From Longimicrobiales bacterium (lineage in GTDB: Bacteria; Gemmatimonadota; Gemmatimonadetes; Longimicrobiales; Gaopeijiaceae), in contig JAQWPM010000012.1 of NCBI GenBank assembly GCA_029245345.1, forward strand, positions 248,001 through 312,000: DNA of 64,000 nt. The letters run 5' to 3'. How positions within the stretch are numbered: position 1 is the stretch's first letter; the number at the start of each line of letters is the position of its first letter. The position numbers and the translations under genes are program-made. The notes below the pieces were generated by a model, which was given only the letters and a program-made list of their open reading frames with translations, searched no databases and was not told the DNA's origin. Positions 8,220 to 17,912 of the stretch are shown here, piece after piece.

Positions 8220-9608
8220 CTAGTCGGGCAGTCCCGGCTCGGTCATTCCACGCACGTCGAGCGCCTCGTCGATGTCGACACCCTCTGGCAAAAGGTCCTC
8301 ACGGACGACGATGTCGCGGACGCTCACATGCTCCTTCGCAGACGTCTTCGCCACGACAGCGGCCCGGTCATACCCGATGTACGGATTGAGTGCGGTCGCG
8401 ATGGACGGGTTGAGCTCCAGTAGCTGCTGAGCACGGGCTTCGTTGGCTTCGATCCCCACCAAACACTTGTCCGTGAACGCCACCGCGATGTTGGCAAGGA
8501 GCGTGATCGACTCGAGTAGCGCCTGAGCCAAAACAGGCATCATGACGTTGAGCTCGAAATTCCCGCGCTGCCCGGCGACTGTGATCGTGGTGTGATTCCC
8601 CATGACCCGTGCGGCGACCATCATCATCGCCTCAGACATGACGGGATTCACCTTACCGGGCATGATCGAGGAGCCCGGCTGAATCGCAGGCAGCTTGACC
8701 TCATGAATCCCCGACGTCGGCCCAGACCCGAGCCAGCGAACGTCGTCCGCGATCTTCATGAAACTCGTGGCCACCGTGTTGAGGGCACCAGCAGTACTCA
8801 CAGCGGCGTCCTTCGCGGCCTGGGCTTCGAAATGGTCTTCCGCCTCCCGGAAGGCGATGCCCGTCGCCGCAGCGATGCGCGCGATCGTCTTGGGCGAGAA
8901 CTCTTCGTGCGTATTGATCCCCGTCCCGGTGGCTGTCCCACCCAGTGCGAGTTCCTCCAGTTCTTCCGCAGCCCGCTTCACCCGAGCAATACCCTTCTCT
9001 ACCTGCTTGGCATACCCGGCGAACTCTTGGCCGAGCCGCACCGGCGTCGCGTCCATGAGGTGCGTGCGGCCCGACTTGAGGATGCCGTCGAACTCGGTGG
9101 CCTTCGCTGACAGCGCCGCCTGCATGTGCTCCAGTCCCGGAACGAGCTCGTGCTCGATGGCGACCCGGGCCGCGACATGAATCGCCGTGGGGATCACATC
9201 GTTAGACGACTGTCCGAAGTTCACGTGGTCGTTCGGGTGAACCGCATCGCCGCGAATCTCAGTGGCCAGGTGAGAGACCACTTCATTCGTGTTCATGTTG
9301 GACGACGTGCCCGAGCCGGTCTGATAGATGTCGAGCACGAACTGGTCGTCGTAGTCGCCCGCGATGACCTGATCGGCAGCCGCCACGATCGCGTCAGCAA
9401 TGTCCTGATCGACATGGCCGAGCTCGGCGTTCGTCAGCGCAGCCGACTTCTTGATGAGACCGAGGGCCTCGATGAAGCGGCGACCGAAACGCTGACCACT
9501 AATAGGGAAGTTCTCGACGGCCCTCTGAGTCTGGGCGCCGTAGAGCGCGTCCTCCGGGACCTGCATTTCGCCGAGAGAGTCCTTCTCGATTCTGTATCCG
9601 TCAGCCAT
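8220..9608 (-). CDS. fumC: Fumarate hydratase class II
   Basis: 462 residues from ATG 9608, the length of known FumC; the extra upstream residues of the longer frame to 9677 are not family-like. Converts fumarate to malate in the TCA cycle as an iron-independent tetramer. Signature GSSIMPGKVNP is present, with GRTHLMDATP, TGSGTSSNMNTNEV and the conserved HxxPND-type segment (HPNDHVNFGQSSND). Monocistronic; the next upstream gene on the same strand (SDR, stop 9720) is 111 nt away. Confidence 0.96.
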   Translation of the reverse strand: MADGYRIEKDSLGEMQVPEDALYGAQTQRAVENFPISGQRFGRRFIEALGLIKKSAALTNAELGHVDQDIADAIVAAADQVIAGDYDDQFVLDIYQTGSGTSSNMNTNEVVSHLATEIRGDAVHPNDHVNFGQSSNDVIPTAIHVAARVAIEHELVPGLEHMQAALSAKATEFDGILKSGRTHLMDATPVRLGQEFAGYAKQVEKGIARVKRAAEELEELALGGTATGTGINTHEEFSPKTIARIAAATGIAFREAEDHFEAQAAKDAAVSTAGALNTVATSFMKIADDVRWLGSGPTSGIHEVKLPAIQPGSSIMPGKVNPVMSEAMMMVAARVMGNHTTITVAGQRGNFELNVMMPVLAQALLESITLLANIAVAFTDKCLVGIEANEARAQQLLELNPSIATALNPYIGYDRAAVVAKTSAKEHVSVRDIVVREDLLPEGVDIDEALDVRGMTEPGLPD

Positions 9609-9719
9609 GGGAGCCGTGTCTTTGGTGTCGCTGATGCGAACGTGAAGAGCAGACCCACCGCGGCCTGCCGGCATCACGAAATCTACCCTAGCCTGGAGGG
9701 GGTTAAAGGGGCTCGCGGA

Positions 9720-10430
9720 TCAGCGCTTCTTCGGCTGGCTGGGTCGCATCTCCAGGCGGCTCACGTGCGCTTCCTTCGGATACGCCAGTAGCTGCATCAC
9801 GGCCAAGGCACAGTCATCAACATGCAGTTTCCAAGTACGGCCGCCCTCTGGCTCGTTGCCATTGAAATACGTGTCGACGCTGCCGGGCATCACGATGCTG
9901 ACCCGCACATCGTCGTAGCGCACGTCGAGCATCATGGCCTCCGTGAGTCCCAGCACTCCGAACTTGCTCGCATTGTACCCGGTGCCGCCTGGGAAAGCAT
10001 TGCGGCTGGCAAGCGAGGCGATGTTCACGATGAAGCCGTCCCCGCTCGCGCTCAGATGAGGAAGCGCAGCCTTCGAGCAGTAGAACACGCCGCCCAGGTT
10101 TACGTCGATCTGGATCTGCCACTCATCGACCGTCATCTCGGATATCGGCTTGAAGATCCCTAGGCCGGCATTGTTCACCAGTAGGTCGAGGCGACCGAAT
10201 CGTTCAATGGTCTGCGCAACGAGCTGTGCACACTGATCAGGCTTCGCAACGTCGCACACGACCCCGAAAGCCGAGTCCCCGAGTTCAGCGGCAACAGCAT
10301 GGACCTCAGATTCGTTTCTCGCGCATATCGCTACGGAACCTCCGGCTGACAGGACGTGCTCAGCGACAGTCCGTCCGATACCCTTGGTGCCACCAGTCAC
10401 GATGGCGACCTTGCCGGTTAGATCCGGCAT
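9720..10430 (-). CDS. SDR family oxidoreductase
   Basis: 236 residues from ATG 10430, with AGAGG 6 nt upstream. Classical short-chain dehydrogenase: nucleotide-binding TGGTKGIG near residue 12, NNAGLG, catalytic Ser in NIAS and YNASKFG (YxxxK). Substrate cannot be told from sequence. It is divergent from another SDR at 10491, only 60 nt away, so the two share a promoter region. Confidence 0.9.
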   Translation of the reverse strand: MPDLTGKVAIVTGGTKGIGRTVAEHVLSAGGSVAICARNESEVHAVAAELGDSAFGVVCDVAKPDQCAQLVAQTIERFGRLDLLVNNAGLGIFKPISEMTVDEWQIQIDVNLGGVFYCSKAALPHLSASGDGFIVNIASLASRNAFPGGTGYNASKFGVLGLTEAMMLDVRYDDVRVSIVMPGSVDTYFNGNEPEGGRTWKLHVDDCALAVMQLLAYPKEAHVSRLEMRPSQPKKR

Positions 10431-10490
10431 ATTTCGACCTCTCTGTTTTCGCGTGAAGAATGCACTGGCCGACCCAGGCCCCCGCAGGCT

Positions 10491-11258
10491 ATGAGTGTGA
10501 ACATGACTGAGCAAATTTCGCAACGTGTTGCCCTAGTAACGGGGGCCGCCGTACGGGTAGGTCGGGCCATCAGTCTGGCGGCGGCACGAGCCGGATATGA
10601 CGTCATGGCTGTCTACCGCTCATCCGCGGCACACGCGGAGTCTCTCCGTGAAGAAATCAACGCCATGGGAAGACGATGTCATACCCTGTCCGCGGATCTC
10701 GCCGATCCAGTGGCTTCCGAGGTGGTCGTGTCCACGGTCCAGGCGGAGTTCGGCAGACTCGACCTACTCGTGAATTCCGCAGCGAGCTTCGACAGTAGAG
10801 ATCTGCTCGACGTGGACGCAGACAACTGGGATCGGGTGATGGCCCTCAACGCGAGGGCTCCGCACTTGCTCGTGCGGGCCGCCGCTGACCTCCTCCGGAC
10901 ATCCCGTGGGAGCGTCGTGAATATCACAGACCTCTCCGCGTTCCAGCCGTGGACCGAATACCCCGCCCACTCGGTAGCCAAAGCCGCTTTGGCTCATCTG
11001 ACTCGTCTGCAAGCCCGTGCTCTCTCACCTGAGATACGAGTGAACGGGATCGCCCCGGGTGCAGTGCTGCCACCGGACGACTGGCCAGAGGATCGACGGA
11101 CGGCGCTCGCACAGACCGCGCCGCTCAAAAGAATCGGATCTCCAGAGGACGTGGCCCAGGCCGTCCTCTTCTTCGCGAAGGCAGAATTCGTCACCGGCCA
11201 GATCCTCGCCGTCGATGGCGGACGGTTGCTGGGCCCTGCGGGTCCACCTGTTAGCTAG
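10491..11258 (+). CDS. Pteridine-reductase-like SDR with His in place of catalytic Tyr
   Basis: 255 residues. The N-terminus TGAAVRVGRAI resembles the TGAAKRLG of pteridine reductase (PTR1/FolM type), and the catalytic region has Asp (NITD) 13 residues before the active-site position, as in PTR1, rather than Ser. At the Tyr position of YxxxK the sequence is His (HSVAK); Lys is kept. The Tyr three residues earlier (EYPAH) is out of register. Thus the triad reads Asp-His-Lys. It may still reduce a pterin or other carbonyl, or be a reduced-activity relative. ATG 10491 is used; ATG 10503 is possible. Divergent from the SDR on the other strand. Confidence 0.8.
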   Translation: MSVNMTEQISQRVALVTGAAVRVGRAISLAAARAGYDVMAVYRSSAAHAESLREEINAMGRRCHTLSADLADPVASEVVVSTVQAEFGRLDLLVNSAASFDSRDLLDVDADNWDRVMALNARAPHLLVRAAADLLRTSRGSVVNITDLSAFQPWTEYPAHSVAKAALAHLTRLQARALSPEIRVNGIAPGAVLPPDDWPEDRRTALAQTAPLKRIGSPEDVAQAVLFFAKAEFVTGQILAVDGGRLLGPAGPPVS

Positions 11259-12062
11259 ATGCCACCAGGACCCAAGAGGGTCACCGCCCAACGACCCGAG
11301 GTCTTGGCACAACGCGATTCCGCTTCCATCCCGCCGAAGTGGTAGAACCTCTCCAACTCGTCTCCCACCTCGACCGCGACCGGCGCGGGAAGAACACCGA
11401 TGGGGGGCGCCTAATGATTCGTCGGAGCCGGCCTGATTCACCGTCGTTGTCGCAGAGGCCTTGCAGACCAACTCCCGGTTTGTGAACAGATCGAACTCGC
11501 AAACACATCAAGGACCGCGAGCCCGTAGGGGCCACAGTGCAAGATCCGATCGGCAACCTGAGGAGTCATGTCCTCGGGATCACGCAGATCGACCCCTACT
11601 TTCGGAAGTCTCCCAGCACCAGTGTCTCATCAAGACTCACTCAAGCGCTTGCGGCCCCCTAACCTGGCGGGTGCGCCTCCAACGGCGCGGGCAGTTCGGA
11701 CCGTGGCGTCCCAAAGCTGCAACGGAAGCCTCGACAGCGCATTGTACGGCATGCCCCACCGGTACGTAACGAATACAATCGACGCACCTCGACGTGGTCG
11801 GACCGCTCCCAACCCGGCGGAAACAGGTCGTGGAACTGTTCGATGATCCCCGGCTGGTCAGATCTGAATCCGATGTGGCTGCCGTAGGACTTCATGGTCA
11901 TCCCTTCCACCCACCCGTGGCGGTCGACGACTTCCATTCAGTCGAAGGTGTAGGAAAGCCTCGGTAGCATATGCATCGCGGTTCGGGGGCATAGGACTCG
12001 GAACATCCGTCCGGCACGACCAAGATCGCCACGCGCAGACGCAATCCAAAGTGCCCTCGGAA
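11259..12062. other. 804-base stretch without an intact gene
   Basis: Between the SDR at 11258 and the glycosyltransferase stop at 12063 there is no convincing full-length frame. The minus strand from 11940 to about 11630 retains the start of a recognisable protein that breaks up (annotated separately); a further minus-strand piece near 11480-11610 (DPEDMTPQVADRIL, LAVLDVFAS) looks coding but is disconnected by stops. I read this as decayed coding DNA. Confidence 0.5.
11630..11940 (-). pseudogene. Remnant of HprK-like kinase leader region
   Basis: From about 11898 downward the minus strand reads MKSYGSHIGFRSDQPG then a segment with LFPPGWERSDHVEVRRLYSL, which resembles the N-terminus of HPr-kinase-like (serine kinase) proteins of Gemmatimonadota and relatives. 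After RRLYSL the frame degenerates and continues in other frames (YRWGMPYNALSRLPLQLWD). The downstream ATP-binding P-loop domain is absent. Similarity is from memory of family style, so the name is tentative; that it is broken is clearer. Confidence 0.4.
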
Positions 12063-13022
12063 TTAGGCGTCGCGACGCGCGCGGATCATCTCCGCCCTAA
12101 CGGCCACGCCGTGCATGAGCCCGAGCGCAAAGCGGCCGAAATCCACGACCGCGAGGACGGGGCCGCCCGCGGCCCGACAGCCGGCAACGAATCGACGTAG
12201 GCTTTCACCAGGACGCCCCCGCTCCAGCAAACCGCGGATGGCCCACCTCCAATAATGACAGGCCCACCCGCGTGAGATCCAACGGGACTCAACCCCATCA
12301 GAGCTGCGCGCAGCGAGTCGTTCATAGAGCGCGTCCACCTGGCGGTACGCTTGGTCCAGGTCACTCGTGAGGCTCCCGCGGCTGAGTCGGTACGATCCCA
12401 GCGCTTCACCTACGAACACGACCTCAGAACCTCGAGCCATCCGAAGCCACTGCTCGTAGTCCGCCGGCATGTTCAGGGTCGGATCGAAGGGCCCTGCGGC
12501 CTCGTACGCCTCCCGCGAGATCATCACGGTTACCGTGGGGATAAAGTTCTCGACCAAGAGAGGGTGGAGGACTCTGCCCTCGTGCGGCTTCACCCGGCGC
12601 GCGTAGCGGCCGAGTTCAGTGCCTTCCGCGTCGATGACTTCACAATCGGAATAACAGAGCCCGATCTCGCTCCCCGTCATGATCTCGACCTGCCGCTCGA
12701 GTTTGTCGGCACGCCACAGGTCGTCGTGGTCTAGGAACGCGATCAAGTCTCCGCGTGCAGCCTGGAGGGCCTTCCCCCGCGCGGCCCCAAGCGTGAGTCG
12801 CTCCGAGCCACCCAGTACCCGAGTCCGCGTGTCGAACGCACGCGCCAGATCCGCGCTGCCGTCATGGGATCCGTTATTCCAGAAGACGAGCTCCCAATCC
12901 TCGAAGCTCTGAGCCTTCAGACCGGCGAGGCTCTCCGGCAAGAGAGCCGACCCGTTGTAACACACCATGATGACCGAGACTGTCGGTCGCACATCCCCGG
13001 TCTCTGCACGCTCGGCACTCAC
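12063..13022 (-). CDS. Family 2 glycosyltransferase
   Basis: 319 residues from GTG 13022, 15 nt behind the stop of the thioredoxin reductase gene. GT-A fold: VSVIMVCYNG at residues about 15-24, sugar-nucleotide and metal site AFLDHDDLW (DxD), then CYSDCEV and ADYEQWLRMA. The C-terminal 90 residues are helical and basic. Transfers a sugar from a nucleotide sugar to an unknown acceptor, probably in surface polysaccharide synthesis. Last gene of the leftward operon from mlaE; the functional link with it is not obvious. Confidence 0.9.
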   Translation of the reverse strand: MSAERAETGDVRPTVSVIMVCYNGSALLPESLAGLKAQSFEDWELVFWNNGSHDGSADLARAFDTRTRVLGGSERLTLGAARGKALQAARGDLIAFLDHDDLWRADKLERQVEIMTGSEIGLCYSDCEVIDAEGTELGRYARRVKPHEGRVLHPLLVENFIPTVTVMISREAYEAAGPFDPTLNMPADYEQWLRMARGSEVVFVGEALGSYRLSRGSLTSDLDQAYRQVDALYERLAARSSDGVESRWISRGWACHYWRWAIRGLLERGRPGESLRRFVAGCRAAGGPVLAVVDFGRFALGLMHGVAVRAEMIRARRDA

Positions 13023-13037
13023 GACGAGGTGCGGCGC

Positions 13038-14051
13038 TCAGCCGGCCGTGACCAACTCGTCGTCCGCATGGGCCTGGGCATCGGGTCCGCCGTGTGCCAG
13101 CCAACGCTCGGCTTCTAGTGCTGCCATGCAGCCACTTCCAGCCGCGGTAATTGCCTGGCGGTAGAAATCGTCGAAGACGTCTCCCGCTGCGAAGACGCCC
13201 GGCACTGAGGTTACGGTCCGCCACGCCTCCGGCAGTTCGACGTACCCATTGTCCTTGAGCGCCACCACACCGTTCAGGAAGGCCGTGTTCGGCGTGTGAC
13301 CGATGGCCACGAAGAGCCCGCCGACAGCGACTTCGCTCGCCTCTCCGGTAACCGTGTCTTCGAGCTTGAGCGACGTAACGATCTCCTCACCCACGACGTC
13401 CGTGACGGTCTTGTTCCACTCCACACGGATCTTCGGGTCGTTGAGCACACGTTCCGCCATGATCTTCGATGCGCGGAACTCATCACGGCGGTGAACGACG
13501 ACCACTTCCTTCGCGAACTTCGTGAGGTAGAGTGCGTCTTCCATGGCCGAGTCTCCGCCACCAATGACGGCCAACACCTGGTCACGGAACGCGGGCAAAG
13601 CACCGTCGCATACCGCACAAGCACTCACGCCTCCACCGGACTGGGCGAGCTTCTCTTCGTTGGGCAGTCCGAGCCAGCGAGCATTCGCACCGGTCGCGAG
13701 AATCACGGAGTCGGCGAAGACCTCCTTGCCACCACTGGAGACAAGGCGGAACGGGTACTGCTCCACATCGATCTCTACGATGTCTTCCCAGATCGCACGT
13801 GTGCCGAAACGGAGGGCCTGCTCCCTCATCTCCATCATGAGATCCTGCCCCATCACGCCTTCTTTGAATCCCGGGTAGTTCTCGACCTCGGTCGTGAACA
13901 TTAGCTGCCCCCCCGGGATCATCGTGCGGCTACCAGCCCCTTCGAACACGAAAGGCTCCATCTGGGCGCGCGCGGCGTAGATAGCCGCGGTCCAGCCGGC
14001 TGGCCCCGACCCAATGATGACGACGGTCTCCCGCTCACGTACTTCGGTCAT
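13038..14051 (-). CDS. trxB: Thioredoxin reductase
   Basis: 337 residues. FAD motif [15 protein letters not shown] at residues 14-28, redox pair C145-A-V-C148 ([10 protein letters not shown]), NADPH site [10 protein letters not shown] and the C-terminal [11 protein letters not shown] signature. Reduces thioredoxin with NADPH in the cytoplasm. A C-terminal tail of about 20 residues rich in Ala and Asp is extra. Directly downstream of a second flavin disulfide-reductase-like enzyme. Confidence 0.95.
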   Translation of the reverse strand: MTEVRERETVVIIGSGPAGWTAAIYAARAQMEPFVFEGAGSRTMIPGGQLMFTTEVENYPGFKEGVMGQDLMMEMREQALRFGTRAIWEDIVEIDVEQYPFRLVSSGGKEVFADSVILATGANARWLGLPNEEKLAQSGGGVSACAVCDGALPAFRDQVLAVIGGGDSAMEDALYLTKFAKEVVVVHRRDEFRASKIMAERVLNDPKIRVEWNKTVTDVVGEEIVTSLKLEDTVTGEASEVAVGGLFVAIGHTPNTAFLNGVVALKDNGYVELPEAWRTVTSVPGVFAAGDVFDDFYRQAITAAGSGCMAALEAERWLAHGGPDAQAHADDELVTAG

Positions 14052-14130
14052 TTCTGCTCTGCCTGTCGTTGTCGCGGGGAGAGCAGGACGCCCTCCACAC
14101 CATCACAATTCCCGGGGGTTCCCGACCGGG

Positions 14131-15135
14131 CTATTCCTTGAAGACCTTCATGTTCGTCGAGTGACCCGGGTTCACGCGAGCGCTCGGGTCCACGAAGTGC
14201 ACCGCATTGTTCACAGCCACCGCAGCCTCAGCAAATCCCGTCGCAATGAGGTCGAGTTTCCCCTCGTAATCGACCACGTCACCCGCGGCGAAGATCCCGT
14301 CCACATTGGTCGCCATGAGTTGATCGACCTTGATGCGGTTCTTCTCGACTTCCAGTCCCCAAGCCTTGATTGGGCCAAGGTCCGGCTTGAAGCCGAGGCA
14401 GGACAACACGACATCACACTCGACGGTCTCGTCCTCGTCCGTACGGTTGTCGAACACGGTGGCACTGTGCACGACGTCCTCTCCGTGGACCTCTCGTACT
14501 TCATAGAACGTCCGAAGATCGATCTCACCAGCCTCGGCGGCGGCTTCCATCTGAGTCACAGAAGCCGCGTGTGCGCGCCATCCGTCGCGGCGATGGACCA
14601 GTGAGATCGAGGACGCGATGCCCTTGAGCATCAGAACGAAATCGAGCGCCGAGTCCCCGCCACCCACGACAATGACCTTCTTGTCTCGGAACGACTCTGG
14701 GTCCTTTACCGCGTACTCGATGCCTTTCTGGAAGAAGTCCTCGTAGCCGGCACATTTGAGCGGCATTGGCTCAAAGGCTCCCTTGCCTCCTGCGATGACG
14801 ATGGATCGGGTCAGATAAATTCCGTTCGCGCACCGCATCTCGAAGTGGTCGTCCTTTCGTTCGACCTCCCCAACCTGTTCATCGAGAATCACTTCGGGAT
14901 CGAATTGCAGCGCCTGCTCCACAAGTCCTTTCACCAAGTCCTTCGCTAGAACCTTCGGGAAGCCACCCACGTCATGGATGTACTTCTCAGGATACAGCGC
15001 GGTGAGCTGTCCCCCGAGGTCGGGCAAGGAATCGACAATGCGGCACGAGGAGCCGCGCATGCCCGCGTAGAAGGCGGCGAAAAGCCCCGTAGGACCACCG
15101 CCGACGATCGTAATATCTCGAATATCGTTAGCCAT
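14131..15135 (-). CDS. Ferredoxin--NADP reductase, thioredoxin-reductase-like type
   Basis: 334 residues. Same two-dinucleotide-domain fold as TrxB (GGGPTGLFAAFYAG, GGGDSALDFVL, GIFAAGDVVDYEGKL) but with no CxxC, as in the YumC type of ferredoxin/flavodoxin-NADP reductase. The C-terminal stretch (HFVDPSARVNPGHSTNMKVF) is typical of that type. Moves electrons between NADPH and ferredoxin. 79 nt upstream of trxB, 53 nt downstream of the AI-2E-like exporter. Confidence 0.92.
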   Translation of the reverse strand: MANDIRDITIVGGGPTGLFAAFYAGMRGSSCRIVDSLPDLGGQLTALYPEKYIHDVGGFPKVLAKDLVKGLVEQALQFDPEVILDEQVGEVERKDDHFEMRCANGIYLTRSIVIAGGKGAFEPMPLKCAGYEDFFQKGIEYAVKDPESFRDKKVIVVGGGDSALDFVLMLKGIASSISLVHRRDGWRAHAASVTQMEAAAEAGEIDLRTFYEVREVHGEDVVHSATVFDNRTDEDETVECDVVLSCLGFKPDLGPIKAWGLEVEKNRIKVDQLMATNVDGIFAAGDVVDYEGKLDLIATGFAEAAVAVNNAVHFVDPSARVNPGHSTNMKVFKE

Positions 15136-15188
15136 GAAGGCTCAAGTGTAACCGGACGGCGAGGCCCATCCAACGGGCCCCGGACGGG

Positions 15189-16445
15189 CTACGACGCGGG
15201 TGCGCCACGATAGAAATCAGAGGCCTTGTAGCGCTCCAGTCCGCCTACGATGAGCAGCTTGGTGACAGCCGCTGCGGGGACCCCGATCAGGAGCCCGACG
15301 AAGCCGAAGAAGAAGCCTCCCAGCGCGAGCGCGAGCACGACCCACACCGGATGCAAGCCGACCGATTCACCGACGATTCTGGGACTGATGACAGTGCTCT
15401 CGAGCAGCTGAGCGACGATGTAGACGCCAGCCACTTTGATTAGCGAGATGCCGACGCTGCCACTCACAAGGGCAATGAAGATGGCCGGGATCACCGACAA
15501 AATCAGACCCAGATAGGGAACCACGGAGAAGATCGCGACGATCAGACCCAACGTCGCCGCGTGTGGGAATCCGACGACCCAAAGCCCAAGACCCGTAATG
15601 AGCCCGATCGCGATCGCCACGGTCACCTGCCCCCGCAGATATCGCGAGATCAGGTTGTTACAGCCTGAGGTAAACGAGACGAACGACTCACGTCTGTCGG
15701 CGGGGAGCAGTCCTGCAACGGTTGCGGTAAGTCCGTCCCAGTCGCGCAGCAGGTAAAAGGTCAGGACGGGGGTCAGAGCCACATAGCCGACAAGCCCGAG
15801 CATCGAACCGAAGCCGCGCCCTACACCGAGAACCCCGGTCCACAGCCAGGTGGTCAGGGCCTCCTGCCGCTCCTGAAGGAACGCCACAACCACCGCTGAG
15901 TCCACGTTACGCAAACGCTCAAGCAGGGCCTCCTCGTCAATGAGCGGGAAGTCCACCGAGAGCAATCGTTCGCGACTCGCTTCCAGCCATCCAGCCATCC
16001 TTTCGAAGAGGAGCGGGGCGGCCTGAACGATCTCGCCGAGCTGTTGAATCGCGGAGGGCAAAACCAACAAGAACAGAACACCGAGTAACCCAACCGCAGG
16101 TAACGTCAGAAGCGCGATAGCGGCTGTTCTGGGGACGCGTCTCTGCTCAAGCGCGTCCACGAGCGGGTCGAGGACATAGGCCAGCACCATCGCCAACACG
16201 AACGGAGCTAGAAGGGAGCCTGTGGTCGAAAGCAGCCAGATAAGCGTGAGGAGTCCAGCAAGACTGACGAGCTCCGTATGGCCTTCCTTCCCTCGGAATG
16301 GGAGGAGCACGGCCCATAGTAGAGCCAGTAGCATGACTGGGTTCAGAATGTCCGATGTCGCAACGAGAAAGAACCCCAGAACGAGGAGCACCGCTGCTCC
16401 CTCGACCACGCGCCACACAGTCAGTTGGGTCTGCTGATTATCCAC
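15189..16445 (-). CDS. AI-2E family transporter
   Basis: 418 residues from GTG 16445. Polytopic membrane protein with about eight segments; the LAYVLDPLVDALEQRRVPR loop and the C-terminal GFVGLLIGVPAAAVTKLL are typical of the AI-2E/TqsA/PerM family. Members act as exporters or ion antiporters; the substrate is unknown here. The start overlaps the end of the Nudix gene by 8 nt (GTGGATAA), so translation is coupled. Confidence 0.9.
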   Translation of the reverse strand: MDNQQTQLTVWRVVEGAAVLLVLGFFLVATSDILNPVMLLALLWAVLLPFRGKEGHTELVSLAGLLTLIWLLSTTGSLLAPFVLAMVLAYVLDPLVDALEQRRVPRTAAIALLTLPAVGLLGVLFLLVLPSAIQQLGEIVQAAPLLFERMAGWLEASRERLLSVDFPLIDEEALLERLRNVDSAVVVAFLQERQEALTTWLWTGVLGVGRGFGSMLGLVGYVALTPVLTFYLLRDWDGLTATVAGLLPADRRESFVSFTSGCNNLISRYLRGQVTVAIAIGLITGLGLWVVGFPHAATLGLIVAIFSVVPYLGLILSVIPAIFIALVSGSVGISLIKVAGVYIVAQLLESTVISPRIVGESVGLHPVWVVLALALGGFFFGFVGLLIGVPAAAVTKLLIVGGLERYKASDFYRGAPAS

Positions 16446-16911
16446 GTTCGACTTCCGACTTGGGTTTCTTTCCCCGTTCCCCCACCGCCTGTATCGCCAC
16501 CTTCATCACTTCACGCGCATTGTCATACGTGATCTTCTTCGGCGCATCCTCCAGGGGCACCCAAACACACTCGGTGATGGCCTCTTCGAGTTGAGGCACA
16601 GGCTCACCCGAGTCCGAATCCATCAAGTAGAATGTGGTGAACTTGTGGACCTGCGCATCTTGAGAACGGAAATACCAATCGATCGTGACGAGCTCGGGCC
16701 CCAGACGGAGGTCCGTCAATCCGGTCTCCTCGCTCACTTCCCGGAGCGCTGCTTCATGGGGCTCCTCGCCTTCCTCGAGATGTCCCTTCGGAAGCCCCCA
16801 ATTCCTGTACGGATCGCGGATCACCAAAGCGAAAGTGCCCTCGTCGGTAGTACGAACCACAACCCCACCCGCACTTCGCTCTACCCGAATGGGCACTGGG
16901 CGCTGTGCCAC
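16438..16911 (-). CDS. Nudix hydrolase
   Basis: 157 residues from GTG 16911. Nudix box GHLEEGEEPHEAALREVSEE, followed by TGL, at residues about 43-65 is complete. N-terminal SAGGVVVR strand is usual. Such enzymes with LPKGHLEEGE often cleave dinucleoside polyphosphates (Ap4A-type) or nucleoside diphosphate derivatives; the substrate is not fixed by sequence. The C-terminus is basic. 8 nt downstream of mlaD. Confidence 0.92.
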   Translation of the reverse strand: MAQRPVPIRVERSAGGVVVRTTDEGTFALVIRDPYRNWGLPKGHLEEGEEPHEAALREVSEETGLTDLRLGPELVTIDWYFRSQDAQVHKFTTFYLMDSDSGEPVPQLEEAITECVWVPLEDAPKKITYDNAREVMKVAIQAVGERGKKPKSEVERG

Positions 16912-16919
16912 GATCGCTC

Positions 16920-17912
16920 CTAGAAGATCGAGAGTCGGACGTACCGGCGCGGATTCGCGCGAACGTCCTCAAGGAGAAGAGCAAGCTGGCCCAGCACATC
17001 TTCCGCGCGGACCGCCAGCGTCGAGTCTACGAGCAATCGGCCGATCGCACCTTCACCCGACTCGATCATCGCCGTGATTCGATCCATACGAGCAAACGCG
17101 GAATCGGCTCGTTCAAACGTGCCCGCCATGCCACCCGTCGCCGCCGACATGTCCGTGGCAATCGCGTCGATCCCGCTCGATGCCGATCGAATGTTGGCCA
17201 CGATCGAATCGATCTGGGCATCGGTGAGAATGGCTTCGATACGCTCGAACGAGCGCCGGGCCACCACAGACGCTGCTTCCACTTCGTTCAGCGCGCTGTC
17301 GGCACTCGCGGTCACACTATTCGCCATCGCGGACTGTTGCACGACGAGATCCCGAATCTCGAGGCTGATCTCCTCTAGGTTGCCAATCGCCGAAGCGAGA
17401 GCCGCAGCCGTGGAGTCATTGAAGGCAAGTTCGAGTCGGTCTGACAGACCCGCGACGTTGTCCGCGATTTGTTCAGCAGACGCCGTAAGGCGAGAGAGTT
17501 CCGGCAGCGCATACCCAGGCAGCACTCCGCTCGGCGTACCCTCAGGCAACTGGTAAAACGGGAATCGCGGGAACTCGGCACGAGAGACCACCTCCGCCTG
17601 CCAGTCCCCGAACATGGACTCAGGACCAAGGATGACTGCAGCGTCTTCCGGGAGCATGACCTCTTGGTCCACCATCAGCGTGATCCGGACCGCAGCCCCG
17701 TCGACACCGATCTCGTCGACTACGCCAATGTTGACGCCGAGGTACTTCACAGTGTTGCCGCGGTTGAGCTGGCCCACATTACGAAGCAGTACATCGGTCG
17801 AAGCCTGCGGGCGTCCGAAATTCGCGCCATTCAAGAAGAACGTCCCGAGCACGGCGATAGCAATAGACACGATGATGACGACCCCAACCATCAACTCTCT
17901 ACTGCGATTCAT
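16920..17912 (-). CDS. mlaD: MlaD-like MCE-domain lipid-transfer protein
   Basis: 330 residues. One N-terminal membrane segment (residues 9-28), then the MCE domain (about 38-115, VLLRNVGQLNRGNTVKYLGV). The C-terminal 200 residues are helical with heptad pattern and many Ser/Ala, longer than in E. coli MlaD. It forms the periplasmic substrate channel of the Mla phospholipid transporter. ATG overlaps the mlaF stop by 4 nt (ATGA). Confidence 0.9.
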   Translation of the reverse strand: MNRSRELMVGVVIIVSIAIAVLGTFFLNGANFGRPQASTDVLLRNVGQLNRGNTVKYLGVNIGVVDEIGVDGAAVRITLMVDQEVMLPEDAAVILGPESMFGDWQAEVVSRAEFPRFPFYQLPEGTPSGVLPGYALPELSRLTASAEQIADNVAGLSDRLELAFNDSTAAALASAIGNLEEISLEIRDLVVQQSAMANSVTASADSALNEVEAASVVARRSFERIEAILTDAQIDSIVANIRSASSGIDAIATDMSAATGGMAGTFERADSAFARMDRITAMIESGEGAIGRLLVDSTLAVRAEDVLGQLALLLEDVRANPRRYVRLSIF

